A stretch of 64,000 nt of DNA from an uncultured Treponema sp. (GCA_947167345.1 CAMVHR010000003.1:47193-111192), one strand, 5' to 3'; shown: positions 16,456 to 25,793, counted from the stretch's first letter. The notes: a model not told the origin generated them from the letters alone. A program made the numbers and translations.

Positions 16456-17302
16456 AGAATTTTCCTATGATAGCCTTTGACTGAAGGACATTAATGAATG
16501 CTCCGGGATCTGTTTGGCGAATAGCCTTTTCAAGGTATCCGGATTCAGAACTGGAAACTACAGAATACAAAAGATTGCGTTCCATGCCGGAATATTCCCC
16601 CTTCCCTGTAAAAACAGTGGCATCGTGATTTGTCAAATCTCGTATGACGGCATAAACTTCATCAGGCATTGACGTAATAATAAGAAGGGTTGTCTTTGAA
16701 TACTTCTTGTACAAAAAATTAATTGCCTGTGTAGAAGCATACTGAAACACTATTGAATACAAGGCAGCATCCCAACCGAAAAGAAGCCCCGCAATGCACA
16801 GAACCAGGCAGTTGAAGACAAGAATAATGTTCCATGCGGACTTTCCTGTTTTTTCGGAGATATAGATTGCAATAAAATCCGTTCCGCCTGAAGAGCTTTC
16901 TGCAAACAGGCACAAGCATACGGCAACGGCATTCAGCAAGCCACCGAAAACGGAACACAAAATCTTGTCGTCCGTTACATAGATATATGGAAGAAAATCT
17001 GTTAAAAGACCAGAAACAACAATAAGTATGCAGGAAAGGACAGTAAACTTTTTGCCAATGAATTTAAAGCCTATAATTACAGGAACAATGTTCATGGAAT
17101 ATGTAAGAATGGAATAAGGCAGTTTTATTCCAAAATATTTATCGGCAGCCTGCTGAACCAGAAGGGCAACTCCAGCAAATCCTCCGGGAAACAAATCTGC
17201 AGAATGTACGAAAGTATTGATATTGACTGCAAAAATAAGGCTTGCAATAACGATAAGCACAACCCTCAGGGCTACCGGTTGCTTTTTTGTGAAATTCTGC
17301 AC
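16436..17302 (-). CDS. YitT-family membrane protein
   Basis: A 288-residue protein with five to six transmembrane helices in the N-terminal 200 residues (repeated YitT units, including FPGGFAGVALLVQQ and SSSGGTDFIAIYI). It ends in a cytoplasmic DUF2179 domain (TTLLIITSMPDEVYAVIRDL through AFINVLQSKAIIGKFFKR). The function of this widespread family is unknown. Confidence 0.87.
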   Translation of the reverse strand: MQNFTKKQPVALRVVLIVIASLIFAVNINTFVHSADLFPGGFAGVALLVQQAADKYFGIKLPYSILTYSMNIVPVIIGFKFIGKKFTVLSCILIVVSGLLTDFLPYIYVTDDKILCSVFGGLLNAVAVCLCLFAESSSGGTDFIAIYISEKTGKSAWNIILVFNCLVLCIAGLLFGWDAALYSIVFQYASTQAINFLYKKYSKTTLLIITSMPDEVYAVIRDLTNHDATVFTGKGEYSGMERNLLYSVVSSSESGYLEKAIRQTDPGAFINVLQSKAIIGKFFKRAND

Positions 17303-17425
17303 AGTTCATGCCTCTTTTAGTGAAAATTATTAGGTAATTATCATAATAATATTGAATTTTTTATAAAATGACTATATTCTATATAGTTAGCGTCAATGTA
17401 TGCAATGATATAATTAGGGGTTGTT

Positions 17426-18853
17426 ATGAGTACAATGAAATACGATTTCACGGTAGAGAACTTGGGAGAATGTAAGATTCATTCACCAATTGAGCTTTCT
17501 CTGGAGCACGGCTCTTTCCGTGCTGCTTATGTAAAAGATACGTCTTTTGTCAGAAATCAGGTAAACGTATTTGCAGACAACGAATCAGAACCGAATGACA
17601 CTGGCAATCTGATGGAAAAAGCCGGTCCGCGCGAATATATTTATTTTAATCCTAAGCATGTTACTGCCGGCATCTGCACTTGTGGTGGTTTGTGTCCTGG
17701 TCTGAACGATGTTATCCGTGCCGTCGTACGTTGTCTCTGGAACCGTTACGGCGTCCGCAGGATTCTCGGCATAAGGTTCGGTTACAAGGGATTCTTCCAG
17801 GATGAAGGCTTTGACACAATAGACCTCAATCCTGATGTAGTAGATACAATTCATAAAATCGGCGGTACTTTCCTCGGAACTTCTCGTGGAGGCGGAGACC
17901 GCGTTACAGAAATCGTAGATGCAATCGAACAGCTTGGAATCAACCAGATGTTCATAATTGGTGGTGACGGTACTCAGAGAGGTTCTCTTGACATTGCAAA
18001 CGAAATTACCCGCAGAGGACTCAAAGTTGCCGTAGTTGGAATTCCAAAGACTGTTGACAACGACCTTGACTTCATTGACCGCTCTTTTGGTTTTGAAACA
18101 GCAGTACAGAAGGCAACTCAGGCTGTAAACTCAATCCACATGGAAGCTCATTCACAGATAAACGGCATTGGTCTCGTAAAGCTTATGGGTCGTGAGTCTG
18201 GATTCATTGCAACGGCAACAGCACTTGCAAGCCATGAAGCAAACTTCTGCCTTATTCCAGAAGTACCATTTGACCTTGATGGACCTAACGGATTCCTGAC
18301 ACACCTTGAACGCCGCCTTGAAAAAAGACATCATGCAGTCGTAATTGTTGCAGAAGGAGCAGGACAGGAACTTCTTACTTCAACAAATCAGACTGATGCA
18401 TCAGGAAATAAAAAGCTTGCGGATATTGGTACATTCCTTAAAGATAAGATTACTGAATATTTTGCAAACAAGAAGATTCACATTAACCTTAAATATATTG
18501 ATCCTAGCTACGAAGTACGTGCAGCAGTTACTACAGCAAACGACTCAATCTACTGCGAGCGTCTCGGCAACAATGCTGTTCATGCAGCCATGGCAGGAAA
18601 AACAAAGATTGTAATCGGTCTTGTTCACGACAAATATGTTCACATTCCTATTTCAATGGCTACATTGAAGCGCAACACTGTAGATCCAGAAAGCTCTTTG
18701 TGGCGTGACTGCCTTGATGCAACATTGCAGCCAATCTACATGGTAAATAACATCAATACAGTAACAGAAAAACTTGTAAAGAATGCAGAAGAGGCTGACA
18801 AAAAAGCTCTTGCACGTCTTGAAAAAGTAACACAAATGAAGGCAAACCAATAG
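17426..18853 (+). CDS. pfkA: 6-phosphofructokinase, atypical ATP-dependent (TP0108-like) clade
   Basis: A 475-residue phosphofructokinase with an N-terminal extension of about 75 residues. Diagnostic motifs are [21 protein letters not shown]-like [29 protein letters not shown] and [11 protein letters not shown] Gly (GGDGT) where PPi enzymes carry Asp argues for ATP use, while Lys in PKTVDND is shared with PPi-PFKs and plant or trypanosomatid ATP-PFKs. This matches clade X, which includes Treponema TP0108. It catalyses the committed step of glycolysis. AGGGG precedes the ATG, and a clear intrinsic terminator follows, so it is monocistronic. Confidence 0.93.
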   Translation: MSTMKYDFTVENLGECKIHSPIELSLEHGSFRAAYVKDTSFVRNQVNVFADNESEPNDTGNLMEKAGPREYIYFNPKHVTAGICTCGGLCPGLNDVIRAVVRCLWNRYGVRRILGIRFGYKGFFQDEGFDTIDLNPDVVDTIHKIGGTFLGTSRGGGDRVTEIVDAIEQLGINQMFIIGGDGTQRGSLDIANEITRRGLKVAVVGIPKTVDNDLDFIDRSFGFETAVQKATQAVNSIHMEAHSQINGIGLVKLMGRESGFIATATALASHEANFCLIPEVPFDLDGPNGFLTHLERRLEKRHHAVVIVAEGAGQELLTSTNQTDASGNKKLADIGTFLKDKITEYFANKKIHINLKYIDPSYEVRAAVTTANDSIYCERLGNNAVHAAMAGKTKIVIGLVHDKYVHIPISMATLKRNTVDPESSLWRDCLDATLQPIYMVNNINTVTEKLVKNAEEADKKALARLEKVTQMKANQ

Positions 18854-18890
18854 GTTTCCCTAACGCAAACCAGTAAGTTTGTTTTATATA

Positions 18891-18927
18891 AATCCCTTGG
18901 ACAGAAAAGTTGTTCAGGGGATTTTTT
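18891..18927 (+). terminator. Intrinsic terminator after the phosphofructokinase gene
   Basis: A 13-bp stem (AATCCCTTGGACA / TGTTCAGGGGATT, two G-T pairs) with a 7-base loop is followed by six T residues. Confidence 0.8.
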
Positions 18928-19012
18928 ATGTCCGCACTAAAAAAAGTTAAAAAAACAGTTTTTTATTTGCTTCCTGAACATAAAAGAACGATAATGAATT
19001 TAGGAGGCTTTA

Positions 19013-19477
19013 ATGAATATAAATAAAAAATTATATATTCTGTCCGGCATGCTGTTAATGCTTGTTTTCATACTTTTTCCGGCATCATGCCTTTCCACAA
19101 ACGAAAAAGCTGAATACGAAACTAGCCAGAAATATATATACATGTATGACAACTGCCCTAACGAAACCAGTGCAAAACTGGTTCTTTCGGCAATAAAATC
19201 TTCTGTAAAAGGCTACAAAGGTGTAACAAAATATAATCTGGCAGAAACACCGGACGAAGACAACATTGATAGCGTTACCCAGTATTACAGCTACTGCAGA
19301 AACATCAAGACTGCAATAACAAAAGGGTCAAACAGGCTGTGTAACCTTACTTTCAATACAGAAAAGGACGGTTCTGGAATAAGTCTTGATTTGTCTTCAA
19401 AAGAAGCAAGGGTTGAATCGCTCATGAAAATGGTTGCCTACGGACAGACAACCATTTATGCAATTTACAGTTATTAG
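19013..19477 (+). CDS. Small lipoprotein of unknown function
   Basis: A 154-residue protein with a signal peptide ending LFPASC, a lipobox, so it is membrane-anchored after export. The mature part is mixed alpha/beta and carries four further cysteines (in MYDNCPNET, YSYCRN, RLCNLT and the lipid Cys region), possibly disulfide-bonded. AGGAGG precedes the ATG. Its stop overlaps the stop of the convergent nuclease-like gene by 4 bp. Confidence 0.72.
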   Translation: MNINKKLYILSGMLLMLVFILFPASCLSTNEKAEYETSQKYIYMYDNCPNETSAKLVLSAIKSSVKGYKGVTKYNLAETPDEDNIDSVTQYYSYCRNIKTAITKGSNRLCNLTFNTEKDGSGISLDLSSKEARVESLMKMVAYGQTTIYAIYSY

Positions 19478-20427
19478 AACTCTATGCAGCAGGAGACAGG
19501 AAGGTGGTCACTGTACCCCATTCCTGTCCAGACTTTATAACCATAAGGAACATGAGTGTCTAAATCGCACCACTCTCCTTCCGTCTCAATATTAAAGCAG
19601 GAAACTTTCATTGTTCCGCAATAAAATATATGGTCAATTGCAGACCATTCTCCCCTAAAGAAATAGGTTCCTGAGTCTTCCGCTCCATAACTTGTGCTGC
19701 ATTCGTTCATATACAGTTTTTTGCCAAAGCAGTGTAATTCGACACAGCCGTCTGCAGTCATAGTGAATTCCTGAGCAGACCTGTTAAAATCCCCACATGC
19801 AAGCACATTCTGATTATTCAAAGCAGAAACAAGGCAGCCTAATGACATTTCCTGTTTTTCGCGCAAAAAACTGCCGTCATCAGTTCCTTTCTTACTTTTC
19901 CAGTGGTTCACAAGCAGCATGAACGAATTGCTGCCGTCCAAAACCTTTACCTGCATGACAGGTCGTACCGAAGGCATTTTCATCTTACCGTCATTCACAT
20001 AAACGCCATGAACACTCAGCTGTTCTAAAGGAAAACGTGAAAACACGGCACAGCCAGTTGCTCCATCTTTACTCTTTGCAAAACAGGCATACCGGTAGCG
20101 TCTTTTGTAATTCCAATCTGAAACAAAAAATGATGATATGTCATATACAACACGTTCATTTTCAATCTCTTCAAGAACAAATACATCCGCATTCATTTTC
20201 TTCATTGCAAAAGCCAAACGTTCCAGTCTTGCCCTATAAGCGTTTTGGTTCCAATTCTTGTTATGCACAAAATCATCGTATTCACAGCCATCTTCAACAC
20301 AGTCAAAGAAAGTCTGGACATTCCATGTAGTAACCTTAATTTTTTTGCCGCCAACATTACTTCTGTCCAAGGAACAGCCGATTGTCATGAGTGCCAGCAA
20401 AAACAATAATACAAATAATGCTTTCAT
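19474..20427 (-). CDS. Exported endonuclease/exonuclease/phosphatase-family lipoprotein
   Basis: A 317-residue EEP (DNase I-like) protein with a lipobox in LLALMTIGCS. The fold is shown by VTTWNVQTFFD (Asn), FVLEEIENE (catalytic Glu), LLVNHWKSKKG (His), ACGDFNRS (Asp/Asn) and GYSDHLPVSC (catalytic Asp-His). It therefore should be a metal-dependent phosphoesterase in the envelope. The substrate could be nucleic acid, sugar phosphate or lipid. A Rex-type palindrome lies 58-71 bp upstream of its start. Confidence 0.87.
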   Translation of the reverse strand: MKALFVLLFLLALMTIGCSLDRSNVGGKKIKVTTWNVQTFFDCVEDGCEYDDFVHNKNWNQNAYRARLERLAFAMKKMNADVFVLEEIENERVVYDISSFFVSDWNYKRRYRYACFAKSKDGATGCAVFSRFPLEQLSVHGVYVNDGKMKMPSVRPVMQVKVLDGSNSFMLLVNHWKSKKGTDDGSFLREKQEMSLGCLVSALNNQNVLACGDFNRSAQEFTMTADGCVELHCFGKKLYMNECSTSYGAEDSGTYFFRGEWSAIDHIFYCGTMKVSCFNIETEGEWCDLDTHVPYGYKVWTGMGYSDHLPVSCCIEF

Positions 20428-20484
20428 AAAAGCCTCCTATATTAATAGTTTCCCTGATTACTATTTTTGGTACATATATTTTAC

Positions 20485-20498
20485 GTGAATTTATTCAC
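20485..20498. promoter_or_regulatory. Candidate Rex operator
   Basis: GTGAATTTATTCAC contains GTGAA-N4-TTCAC, the core of the Rex consensus TTGTGAA-N4-TTCACAA, with an AC..AC rather than TT..AA flank. It lies between the divergent EEP lipoprotein gene and rex, closer to the former. It may serve either promoter. Confidence 0.55.
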
Positions 20499-20578
20499 AC
20501 AAACAGCAAAAACAGAAAGAATTTTAAGGTTTATGTAAAAATTTGAGGTTTTTAGGTGAAAATTTATCATTTTTCTCT

Positions 20579-20607
20579 TTGACCAAATTAAAAGCACGCG
20601 ATAGAAT
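20579..20607 (+). promoter_or_regulatory. Promoter of rex-serC-serA
   Basis: TTGACC, an exact 17-bp spacer and TAGAAT lie 47 bases before the rex start. This is a near-consensus housekeeping promoter. Confidence 0.65.
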
Positions 20608-20653
20608 CTAACTATTAACAGTAACAAGCGGTGATTAATTTCACAGGAGTTAA

Positions 20654-21262
20654 ATGAAACCTATTCCAGAACCTACTAAACGTCGTTTCGTATTGCTTGA
20701 GCGACTGTTGGCAAGATACCCTGAAAAAACAATTACATCTCAAAAAATAGAAAGCCTTTTAGGATGTACGGCTGCCGTAGCCAGAAGGGATATTTCTAGT
20801 CTGGACATAAGGTGCGGTGCAAGCAACGGCTACAAAGTTGAAGAATTAAGGCAGGCATTGGCGCAGGTTCTGAACATAAAGGATGTCCGGCACAAATGCT
20901 GTATTGTCGGACTTGGCAAGATGGGAGAAGCCCTTCTCAAGAATACGGAGCTTGAAGATTCTTGTTTTACTATTGCAGCAGGATTTGATTCAAGCGTAAA
21001 CAGGACAGAAATCCTTCATTCTGTTTTTCCATTGCATCCTACAACAATGCTGGAAAATGTAATAAAGGAAGAAGGCATTCATTTTGCAATACTGACAGTA
21101 GAACCACAGGAAGCACAGCCGTTGGCAGAAAGGCTTTCTGCATGTGGCATTAAAGGAATAATAAATTACACCCCTTGTGCGCTTTCCGTTTCGGAACACA
21201 CAAAGGTTGAAAACGTATCGTTATTAACATCACTGGAAACTCTTTCAGCGATTAGCAATTAG
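20654..21262 (+). CDS. rex: Redox-sensing transcriptional repressor Rex
   Basis: A 202-residue Rex protein. Residues 8-60 form the winged helix (RFVLLERLLARYPEKTITSQKIESLLGCTAAVARRDISSL). The Rossmann domain follows with IVGLGKMGEALL (residues 84-95) and DSSVNRTEILHSVFPL. It ends in GIKGIINYTPCALSV and a helical tail, the usual Rex order. Rex releases DNA when the NADH/NAD ratio rises. The DNA-contact helix differs a little from the canonical AAQVRKDLSYFG. It heads an operon with serC and serA, linking serine synthesis, whose first step makes NADH, to redox state. Confidence 0.85.
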   Translation: MKPIPEPTKRRFVLLERLLARYPEKTITSQKIESLLGCTAAVARRDISSLDIRCGASNGYKVEELRQALAQVLNIKDVRHKCCIVGLGKMGEALLKNTELEDSCFTIAAGFDSSVNRTEILHSVFPLHPTTMLENVIKEEGIHFAILTVEPQEAQPLAERLSACGIKGIINYTPCALSVSEHTKVENVSLLTSLETLSAISN

Positions 21263-21286
21263 AATATATAACAGAGGAGTAGCGAA

Positions 21287-22396
21287 ATGAGCGAAAAAAG
21301 AGTGTTTAACTTTTCAGCAGGACCTTCATGCCTTCCGGAAGACGTATTAAAAGAATGTGCGGCAGAAATGCTTAATTACAACGGAACAGGTCAGTCTGTA
21401 ATGGAAATGAGTCACCGCTCTTCAGCATTCAAGCCAATAATTGAACACGCAGAAGCTCAGGTACGAAAGTTAATGAATGTTCCTGACAATTACAAAGTTC
21501 TGTTTCTTCAGGGCGGCGGTAGTACACAGTTTGCAATGGTAGCAGAAAATCTTGCCGTTAATACAGGAAAGGCTGCTTACATTGAAACTGGCGTATGGGC
21601 AAAAAAGGCAGCTGCAGAAGCAAAAAAACTTGGCGTAGAAGTTGACGTAATTGCTTCAAGCGCAGACAAAAACTACTCTTACATTCCTCGTGTAGAAAAA
21701 GTAACAGGTGATTACGACTATGTATACATCTGCTTTAACAACACAATCATGGGAACACATTACGAATACATTCCTGATACTGGCAACATTCCTCTTGTAG
21801 CCGACATTTCTTCATGTGTTCTTTCAGAGGAACTTGACGTATCTAAGTTCGGTCTCCTTTTTGCCGGTGCACAGAAAAACCTCGCACCTGCAGGAGTTAC
21901 GCTTGTAATAATAAGGGAAGACTTGATTACAGAAAAACTGCGTGAAGGAACTCCAACAATGCTTTCTTACAAGATTCATGCAGACAACGAAAGCATGTAC
22001 AATACACCTCCATGCTACACAATCTATGTTCTCGGAAAAGTTCTTGACTGGATTGAAAAGAACGGTGGCGCAAAGGGAATTAACAAGCTCAATGTTGAAA
22101 AAGCAAACCTTCTGTACAACTACCTTGATTCAAGTTCTGTATATCATGCAACTGCAGAAAAGGGCAGCCGCTCTTTGATGAACGTTCCTTTCCTTACAAA
22201 AGAATCTGATCCTGAAAAGGCAAAGGAAATAAACAAGAAATTCGTAAAGGAAGCAGAAGCTGCAGGTCTTGTAAACCTTGCAGGTCACAGACTTGTAGGA
22301 GGAATGAGAGCTTCCATTTACAATGCAATGCCAATTGATGGTGTAAAGGCTCTTATTGCATTCATGGACAAGTTTGCAAAAGAAAATCTGCAGTAA
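21287..22396 (+). CDS. serC: Phosphoserine aminotransferase
   Basis: A 369-residue class V aminotransferase. The start is FNFSAGPSCLPEDVLKE, the PLP-contact region is FLQGGGSTQFAMV, and the Schiff-base lysine lies in FAGAQKNLAPAG. The C-terminus has GHRLVGGMRASIYNAMP, which binds the phosphate. It converts 3-phosphohydroxypyruvate and glutamate to phosphoserine. It lies 24 bp after rex and 28 bp before serA, in one operon. Full length. Confidence 0.96.
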   Translation: MSEKRVFNFSAGPSCLPEDVLKECAAEMLNYNGTGQSVMEMSHRSSAFKPIIEHAEAQVRKLMNVPDNYKVLFLQGGGSTQFAMVAENLAVNTGKAAYIETGVWAKKAAAEAKKLGVEVDVIASSADKNYSYIPRVEKVTGDYDYVYICFNNTIMGTHYEYIPDTGNIPLVADISSCVLSEELDVSKFGLLFAGAQKNLAPAGVTLVIIREDLITEKLREGTPTMLSYKIHADNESMYNTPPCYTIYVLGKVLDWIEKNGGAKGINKLNVEKANLLYNYLDSSSVYHATAEKGSRSLMNVPFLTKESDPEKAKEINKKFVKEAEAAGLVNLAGHRLVGGMRASIYNAMPIDGVKALIAFMDKFAKENLQ

Positions 22397-22424
22397 GGAT
22401 TGTTAAGGAAAACAGGAGAATACC

Positions 22425-23603
22425 ATGTATAAAATTCAGACTTTAGATAGAATAAGCGCAAAAGGACTTGATAACTTTCCACGTGACGATTATGAAATTG
22501 CAAGTGAAATTGTAAAACCAGATGCAATTCTTGTTCGTTCACATGACATGCTCAGCATGGAGCTTGATTCAACTGTAAAGGCGATTGCACGTGCAGGAGC
22601 AGGTGTAAACAACATTCCTGTAAAAGAGATGTCTCAGAAGGGTGTTGTAGTTTTCAACACTCCTGGAGCAAATGCAAATGCAGTAAAGGAGCTTGTTGTT
22701 CTTGCAATTCTGCTTGCAAGCCGTCCTGTTATTGCGGCAAACAGTTGGGTTGAAACTCTTAAGGGAAAGGGTGCTGAAATTGCTGGTCTTGCAGAAAAGG
22801 GCAAAAAGAACTTTATTGGTCAGGAAATAAAGGACAAGACTCTTGGTGTTATAGGTCTTGGGGCTATTGGTGCCCAGGTTGCAAACATTGCCGTAGAGCT
22901 TGGAATGAATGTTATAGGTTACGACCCATACCTTTCAATTGATGCTGCATGGAGCCTGAACCATCAGGTTAAACATGCCGAGACATTGGACACACTTCTT
23001 GCCAAGTCAGATTACATTACTGTTCATGTTCCTGAAACTCCAGACACAAAGGGACTGATTAATTCTGGCACAATCAAGAATATGAAAGACGGTGTAAGAA
23101 TCATCAACATTGCACGCGGAGGGCTTGTAAACAATGAAGATGTTCTTGCTGCAATTAAATCGGGAAAAGTTGCAGGATTAGTAACGGACTTTGCAGCCGA
23201 GGAGCTTCTGAACAACGAAAAGGTTATCTGTCTGCCACACCTTGGAGCTTCAACTCCAGAAGCAGAAGAAAACTGTGCTGTCATGGCTGTAAAAGAACTC
23301 AGAGACTTCCTTGAAGCAGGAAACATTGAGCACAGCGTAAACTTTCCACGCTGCCACATGGACTCAACAATTCCATCTGGCGGAACAAGACTCTGCATAA
23401 GCAACAAGAATGTTGCCGGTGTTGTTTCTAAGTTTACATCAGTTTTGGGAGATGCCCAGTATAACATTGCAAGCATGATAAACCAGAACAGAAATGACCT
23501 TGCATATAACCTGATTGATGTAGACGGCAAAGTTGATGATGCAACAATCGAAAAACTCGCAAAGATTGACGGAGTTATAAACGTTCGTCCTATTTATGCA
23601 TAA
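22425..23603 (+). CDS. serA: D-3-phosphoglycerate dehydrogenase with ACT domain
   Basis: A 392-residue D-2-hydroxyacid dehydrogenase. The NAD motif is GVIGLGAIGAQVANIAVELG (about residues 142-161). The catalytic Arg is in NIARGGLVNNEDV and the His in CLPHLGAST. A short C-terminal ACT-like domain (NVAGVVSKFTSVLGDAQYNIASMI onward) may bind serine for feedback control. It makes 3-phosphohydroxypyruvate from 3-phosphoglycerate, the step before serC. No dedicated serB lies in the operon. A strong hairpin follows the gene. Confidence 0.95.
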   Translation: MYKIQTLDRISAKGLDNFPRDDYEIASEIVKPDAILVRSHDMLSMELDSTVKAIARAGAGVNNIPVKEMSQKGVVVFNTPGANANAVKELVVLAILLASRPVIAANSWVETLKGKGAEIAGLAEKGKKNFIGQEIKDKTLGVIGLGAIGAQVANIAVELGMNVIGYDPYLSIDAAWSLNHQVKHAETLDTLLAKSDYITVHVPETPDTKGLINSGTIKNMKDGVRIINIARGGLVNNEDVLAAIKSGKVAGLVTDFAAEELLNNEKVICLPHLGASTPEAEENCAVMAVKELRDFLEAGNIEHSVNFPRCHMDSTIPSGGTRLCISNKNVAGVVSKFTSVLGDAQYNIASMINQNRNDLAYNLIDVDGKVDDATIEKLAKIDGVINVRPIYA

Positions 23604-23623
23604 CGCACAGCATTAAATTTATC

Positions 23624-23662
23624 GGATGCCCAAAAGAAGTTCTTTTAATCTTGCGGGCATCC
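23624..23662 (+). terminator. Hairpin terminator after serA
   Basis: GGATGCCC and GGGCATCC form an 8-bp GC-rich stem around a nested AAAAGAA/TTCTTTT hairpin. The T run after it is short (ATTGTTATTG), so termination strength is uncertain. Confidence 0.6.
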
Positions 23663-23717
23663 ATTGTTATTGACACAACAAGGCTGTTTTATTTACTATA
23701 ATAAAGTATGTTAGACT

Positions 23718-23789
23718 GCTCGATTAACTCAGTGGTAGAGTGCTACCTTCACACGGTAGAAGTCACTGGTTCAAGTCCAGTATCGAGCA
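23718..23789 (+). tRNA. tRNA-Val (anticodon CAC)
   Basis: A 72-base cloverleaf. The 7-bp acceptor stem pairs GCTCGAT with ATCGAGC, followed by discriminator A. The D arm is in TAACTCAGTGGTAGAG, the anticodon stem CTACC/GGTAG encloses loop TTCACAC (anticodon CAC), and the T arm is CTGGTTCAAGTCCAG. CCA is not encoded. It reads GUG codons. Confidence 0.95.
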
Positions 23790-23791
23790 AA

Positions 23792-24253
23792 ATGAATTCT
23801 ACAATCGCTGAAAAACACTACATAACATATCTGCCGCAGTCAGAATATGAAAACATAGTAAATCGAAGTTGTACAGAAAATAAAGCCTTAGCGCATGCAG
23901 ACCTTACGGCAACTGCTGAAGAAGCCGAAGTTTTTCTAAAAAATGTCCGCAAGTTTGCAGAATTTCTTTTTTCGCGCATAAGATGCAAGAATATTTCTCC
24001 CATAGCATCACTTCTGCTACAGCAGGAACATAAATTTGACACAGCCAAAGGCGAAGACTTGATTTCCGGCATAATATCTTCGCTATGCACTCTGTCAGGA
24101 AAACCTGTTCAGCTACTGATTGGAAATGCCGATGCAGTGCAAAAAACTGCTGCATTCACCAGCTTTCTTGCACTGCTCAATGACAAATACTCAAAAAGAG
24201 AAAACTTTCCTACGTTTGAATCTGTCATTGTTACCGGCAAATTCAGTTTTTAA
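23792..24253 (+). CDS. Uncharacterised protein starting two bases after tRNA-Val
   Basis: A 153-residue soluble protein (MNSTIAEKHYITYLPQSEYENIV...), mostly helical with a C-terminal FESVIVTGKFSF strand; no family recognised. The only in-frame ATG lies 2 bases after the tRNA 3' end, so no ribosome site is possible unless the tRNA body serves as leader or the tRNA is cut off to leave a leaderless message. Codon use and length look real. Its end overlaps the convergent pspC gene by 11 bp. An unseen non-ATG start is possible. Confidence 0.6.
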   Translation: MNSTIAEKHYITYLPQSEYENIVNRSCTENKALAHADLTATAEEAEVFLKNVRKFAEFLFSRIRCKNISPIASLLLQQEHKFDTAKGEDLISGIISSLCTLSGKPVQLLIGNADAVQKTAAFTSFLALLNDKYSKRENFPTFESVIVTGKFSF

Positions 24254-24563
24254 AGTAGCTGTTAAACTCACTGTCAGAACGTGCAGTACCATCTGATGAA
24301 GAGCCTGACTCATGAGAATTCACATCATCATGAATGTTTGCACTCTTTAAATTATCAACATTCACATCATCATAAGAATCTGCAGAAGGCATAACCACAG
24401 CGCATATCAGATATGCAATCACACCAGTTCCTACTGAAAAGAATACAGCCACAATCAGAATGATACGCAGAATCGTTACGTCAATGTTAAAAAACTCTGA
24501 TATGCCTCCGCATACCCCAAAAAGCATCTTCTGTTTCTTTGATTTTGTAAGTCTCTTAGTCAT
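24243..24563 (-). CDS. PspC-domain membrane protein
   Basis: A 106-residue protein with the PspC signature LFGVCGGISEFFNIDVTILRIILIVAVFF, one transmembrane helix pair, and a hydrophilic acidic and serine-rich tail. PspC proteins sense or stabilise the membrane under envelope stress. It is last in the padR-HAAS-pspC operon, 9 bp after the HAAS gene. Confidence 0.9.
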   Translation of the reverse strand: MTKRLTKSKKQKMLFGVCGGISEFFNIDVTILRIILIVAVFFSVGTGVIAYLICAVVMPSADSYDDVNVDNLKSANIHDDVNSHESGSSSDGTARSDSEFNSYFKN

Positions 24564-24572
24564 AACAACCTC

Positions 24573-25481
24573 CTATCCTATATAAACCGAAACATTTCCC
24601 ATTCCACAGTTTACTGCAAAATGATTGTCTTTTTTTTCATCTGCCTGAACCTGACATACACCAGCCTTTTTATCTCCGTTAAAGTTGAATTCGCCAAGCC
24701 CTAACTTAAGGTCATAGCTGAATGAATCCGCAACACCAGACGACTTAAGTTTTACAGCGCCCATTCCACAGTCAATAGAAGTCTTTCCGCTCACCTCTCC
24801 AGAATACTCAACATTCCCCATTCCACATTTTATTCCAGTCTTACGGGAAACTATATTTCCGCATTCGGCAGAGCCCGCGCCAACCTCTATTTCGCAAGAG
24901 TTACATGAAAAGGACACGTCTTTCATTCTAAGCCTTCCGGCACCAACAGCCATCTTAAACCGCTCCAAAAATGCATCGCGGGGAATAGAAACAAGGATTC
25001 TTGGAACAATATGCTTACGTCGGTCTCGAGTTAAAAAGTCAAAACTTATCTTATTTGTATTCCGCACGAAAAGAACTCCGTCACTACCAAGCGAACATTC
25101 AAAGTTCTGGCTGTCTATGCCACGAGTTTCAACGCCGTAGCTATTACCAGTAATAAAGACAACTTCTGCCGCTCCAAATTTTACTTCCAGAGACTTTACA
25201 GAATCCTTGTTATAGTTGAAACAAAGGGCATCAGTACTACTGTCTTTTTTTGCACCTCCGTTTTCTTCGCGCTCAGAGTCAGAACGCATTACAGCATTTG
25301 CAAATTTCTCGTTTACACTGCGTGCAAGCTCTTCAGGACTTCCAAGTTCAGCCATAACCTTTGCATCATCAGAAGCTTCCTCAAAATAGTCAGAATAATA
25401 CTGAAGGGCTTCATTCCTCTCTTCCTCGCTCAAACTGCCCAACAAATATTTAAGCTGTGAAAGATACTCCTCTCTTGTCAT
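24573..25481 (-). CDS. HAAS (DUF1700) and DUF4097 beta-helix protein
   Basis: A 302-residue protein. Residues 1-65 form the HAAS/DUF1700 helical domain (YLSQLKYLLGSLSEEERNEALQYYSDYFEEA then ELGSPEELARSVNEKFA). Residues 100-302 form a DUF4097-type beta-helix with repeated short motifs such as IKCGMGNVEYSG, IDCGMGAVKLKS and VNCGMGNVSVYIG. There is no obvious transmembrane segment. HAAS domains usually sit next to PadR regulators and act in membrane-stress control, as seen here. Confidence 0.87.
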   Translation of the reverse strand: MTREEYLSQLKYLLGSLSEEERNEALQYYSDYFEEASDDAKVMAELGSPEELARSVNEKFANAVMRSDSEREENGGAKKDSSTDALCFNYNKDSVKSLEVKFGAAEVVFITGNSYGVETRGIDSQNFECSLGSDGVLFVRNTNKISFDFLTRDRRKHIVPRILVSIPRDAFLERFKMAVGAGRLRMKDVSFSCNSCEIEVGAGSAECGNIVSRKTGIKCGMGNVEYSGEVSGKTSIDCGMGAVKLKSSGVADSFSYDLKLGLGEFNFNGDKKAGVCQVQADEKKDNHFAVNCGMGNVSVYIG

Positions 25482-25484
25482 AAA

Positions 25485-25793
25485 CTACGCTCCCATCATA
25501 ATTTTATTTACACTGTCAGTAAATGACAGCCACTCTGCCCTATATTTATCCAGAACAATCATGCCGTTCGAGGTAATCTTGTAGTATCTCCTGTTTCTGC
25601 CCTGAAACTCCATGTCATAAGTTTCAAGGCAACCGTCTTTCTGCAGCCGCCGAAGCACCGGATAAAGCGTACTTTCCGATACATCCATGACAGCCCTTAC
25701 ATCCTGCGTAATTTTGTAGCCATAAGAACCTTCCCTGCTTACAACGGAAAGAACTACTGCATCCAACAGGACAGAACCAGCCGTAAAAACCAT
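25485..25793 (-). CDS. PadR-family transcriptional repressor
   Basis: A 102-residue winged-helix regulator. The wHTH reads VLSVVSREGSYGYKITQDVRAVMDVSESTLYPVLRRLQKDGCLETYDMEFQGRNRRYYKIT, a textbook PadR domain. The ATG at 25793 follows AAAGGAGG; an ATG 27 bp upstream lacks one. It leads the operon with the HAAS/DUF4097 and PspC genes, and a palindrome sits inside its own promoter, so autoregulation is likely. Confidence 0.92.
   Translation of the reverse strand: MVFTAGSVLLDAVVLSVVSREGSYGYKITQDVRAVMDVSESTLYPVLRRLQKDGCLETYDMEFQGRNRRYYKITSNGMIVLDKYRAEWLSFTDSVNKIMMGA

Noticed and set aside
23708..23791. N-terminal extension of the 23792-24253 gene through tRNA-Val
   Set aside because: The residues are simply the translated tRNA; the cloverleaf is perfect, so the coding start is placed after it.
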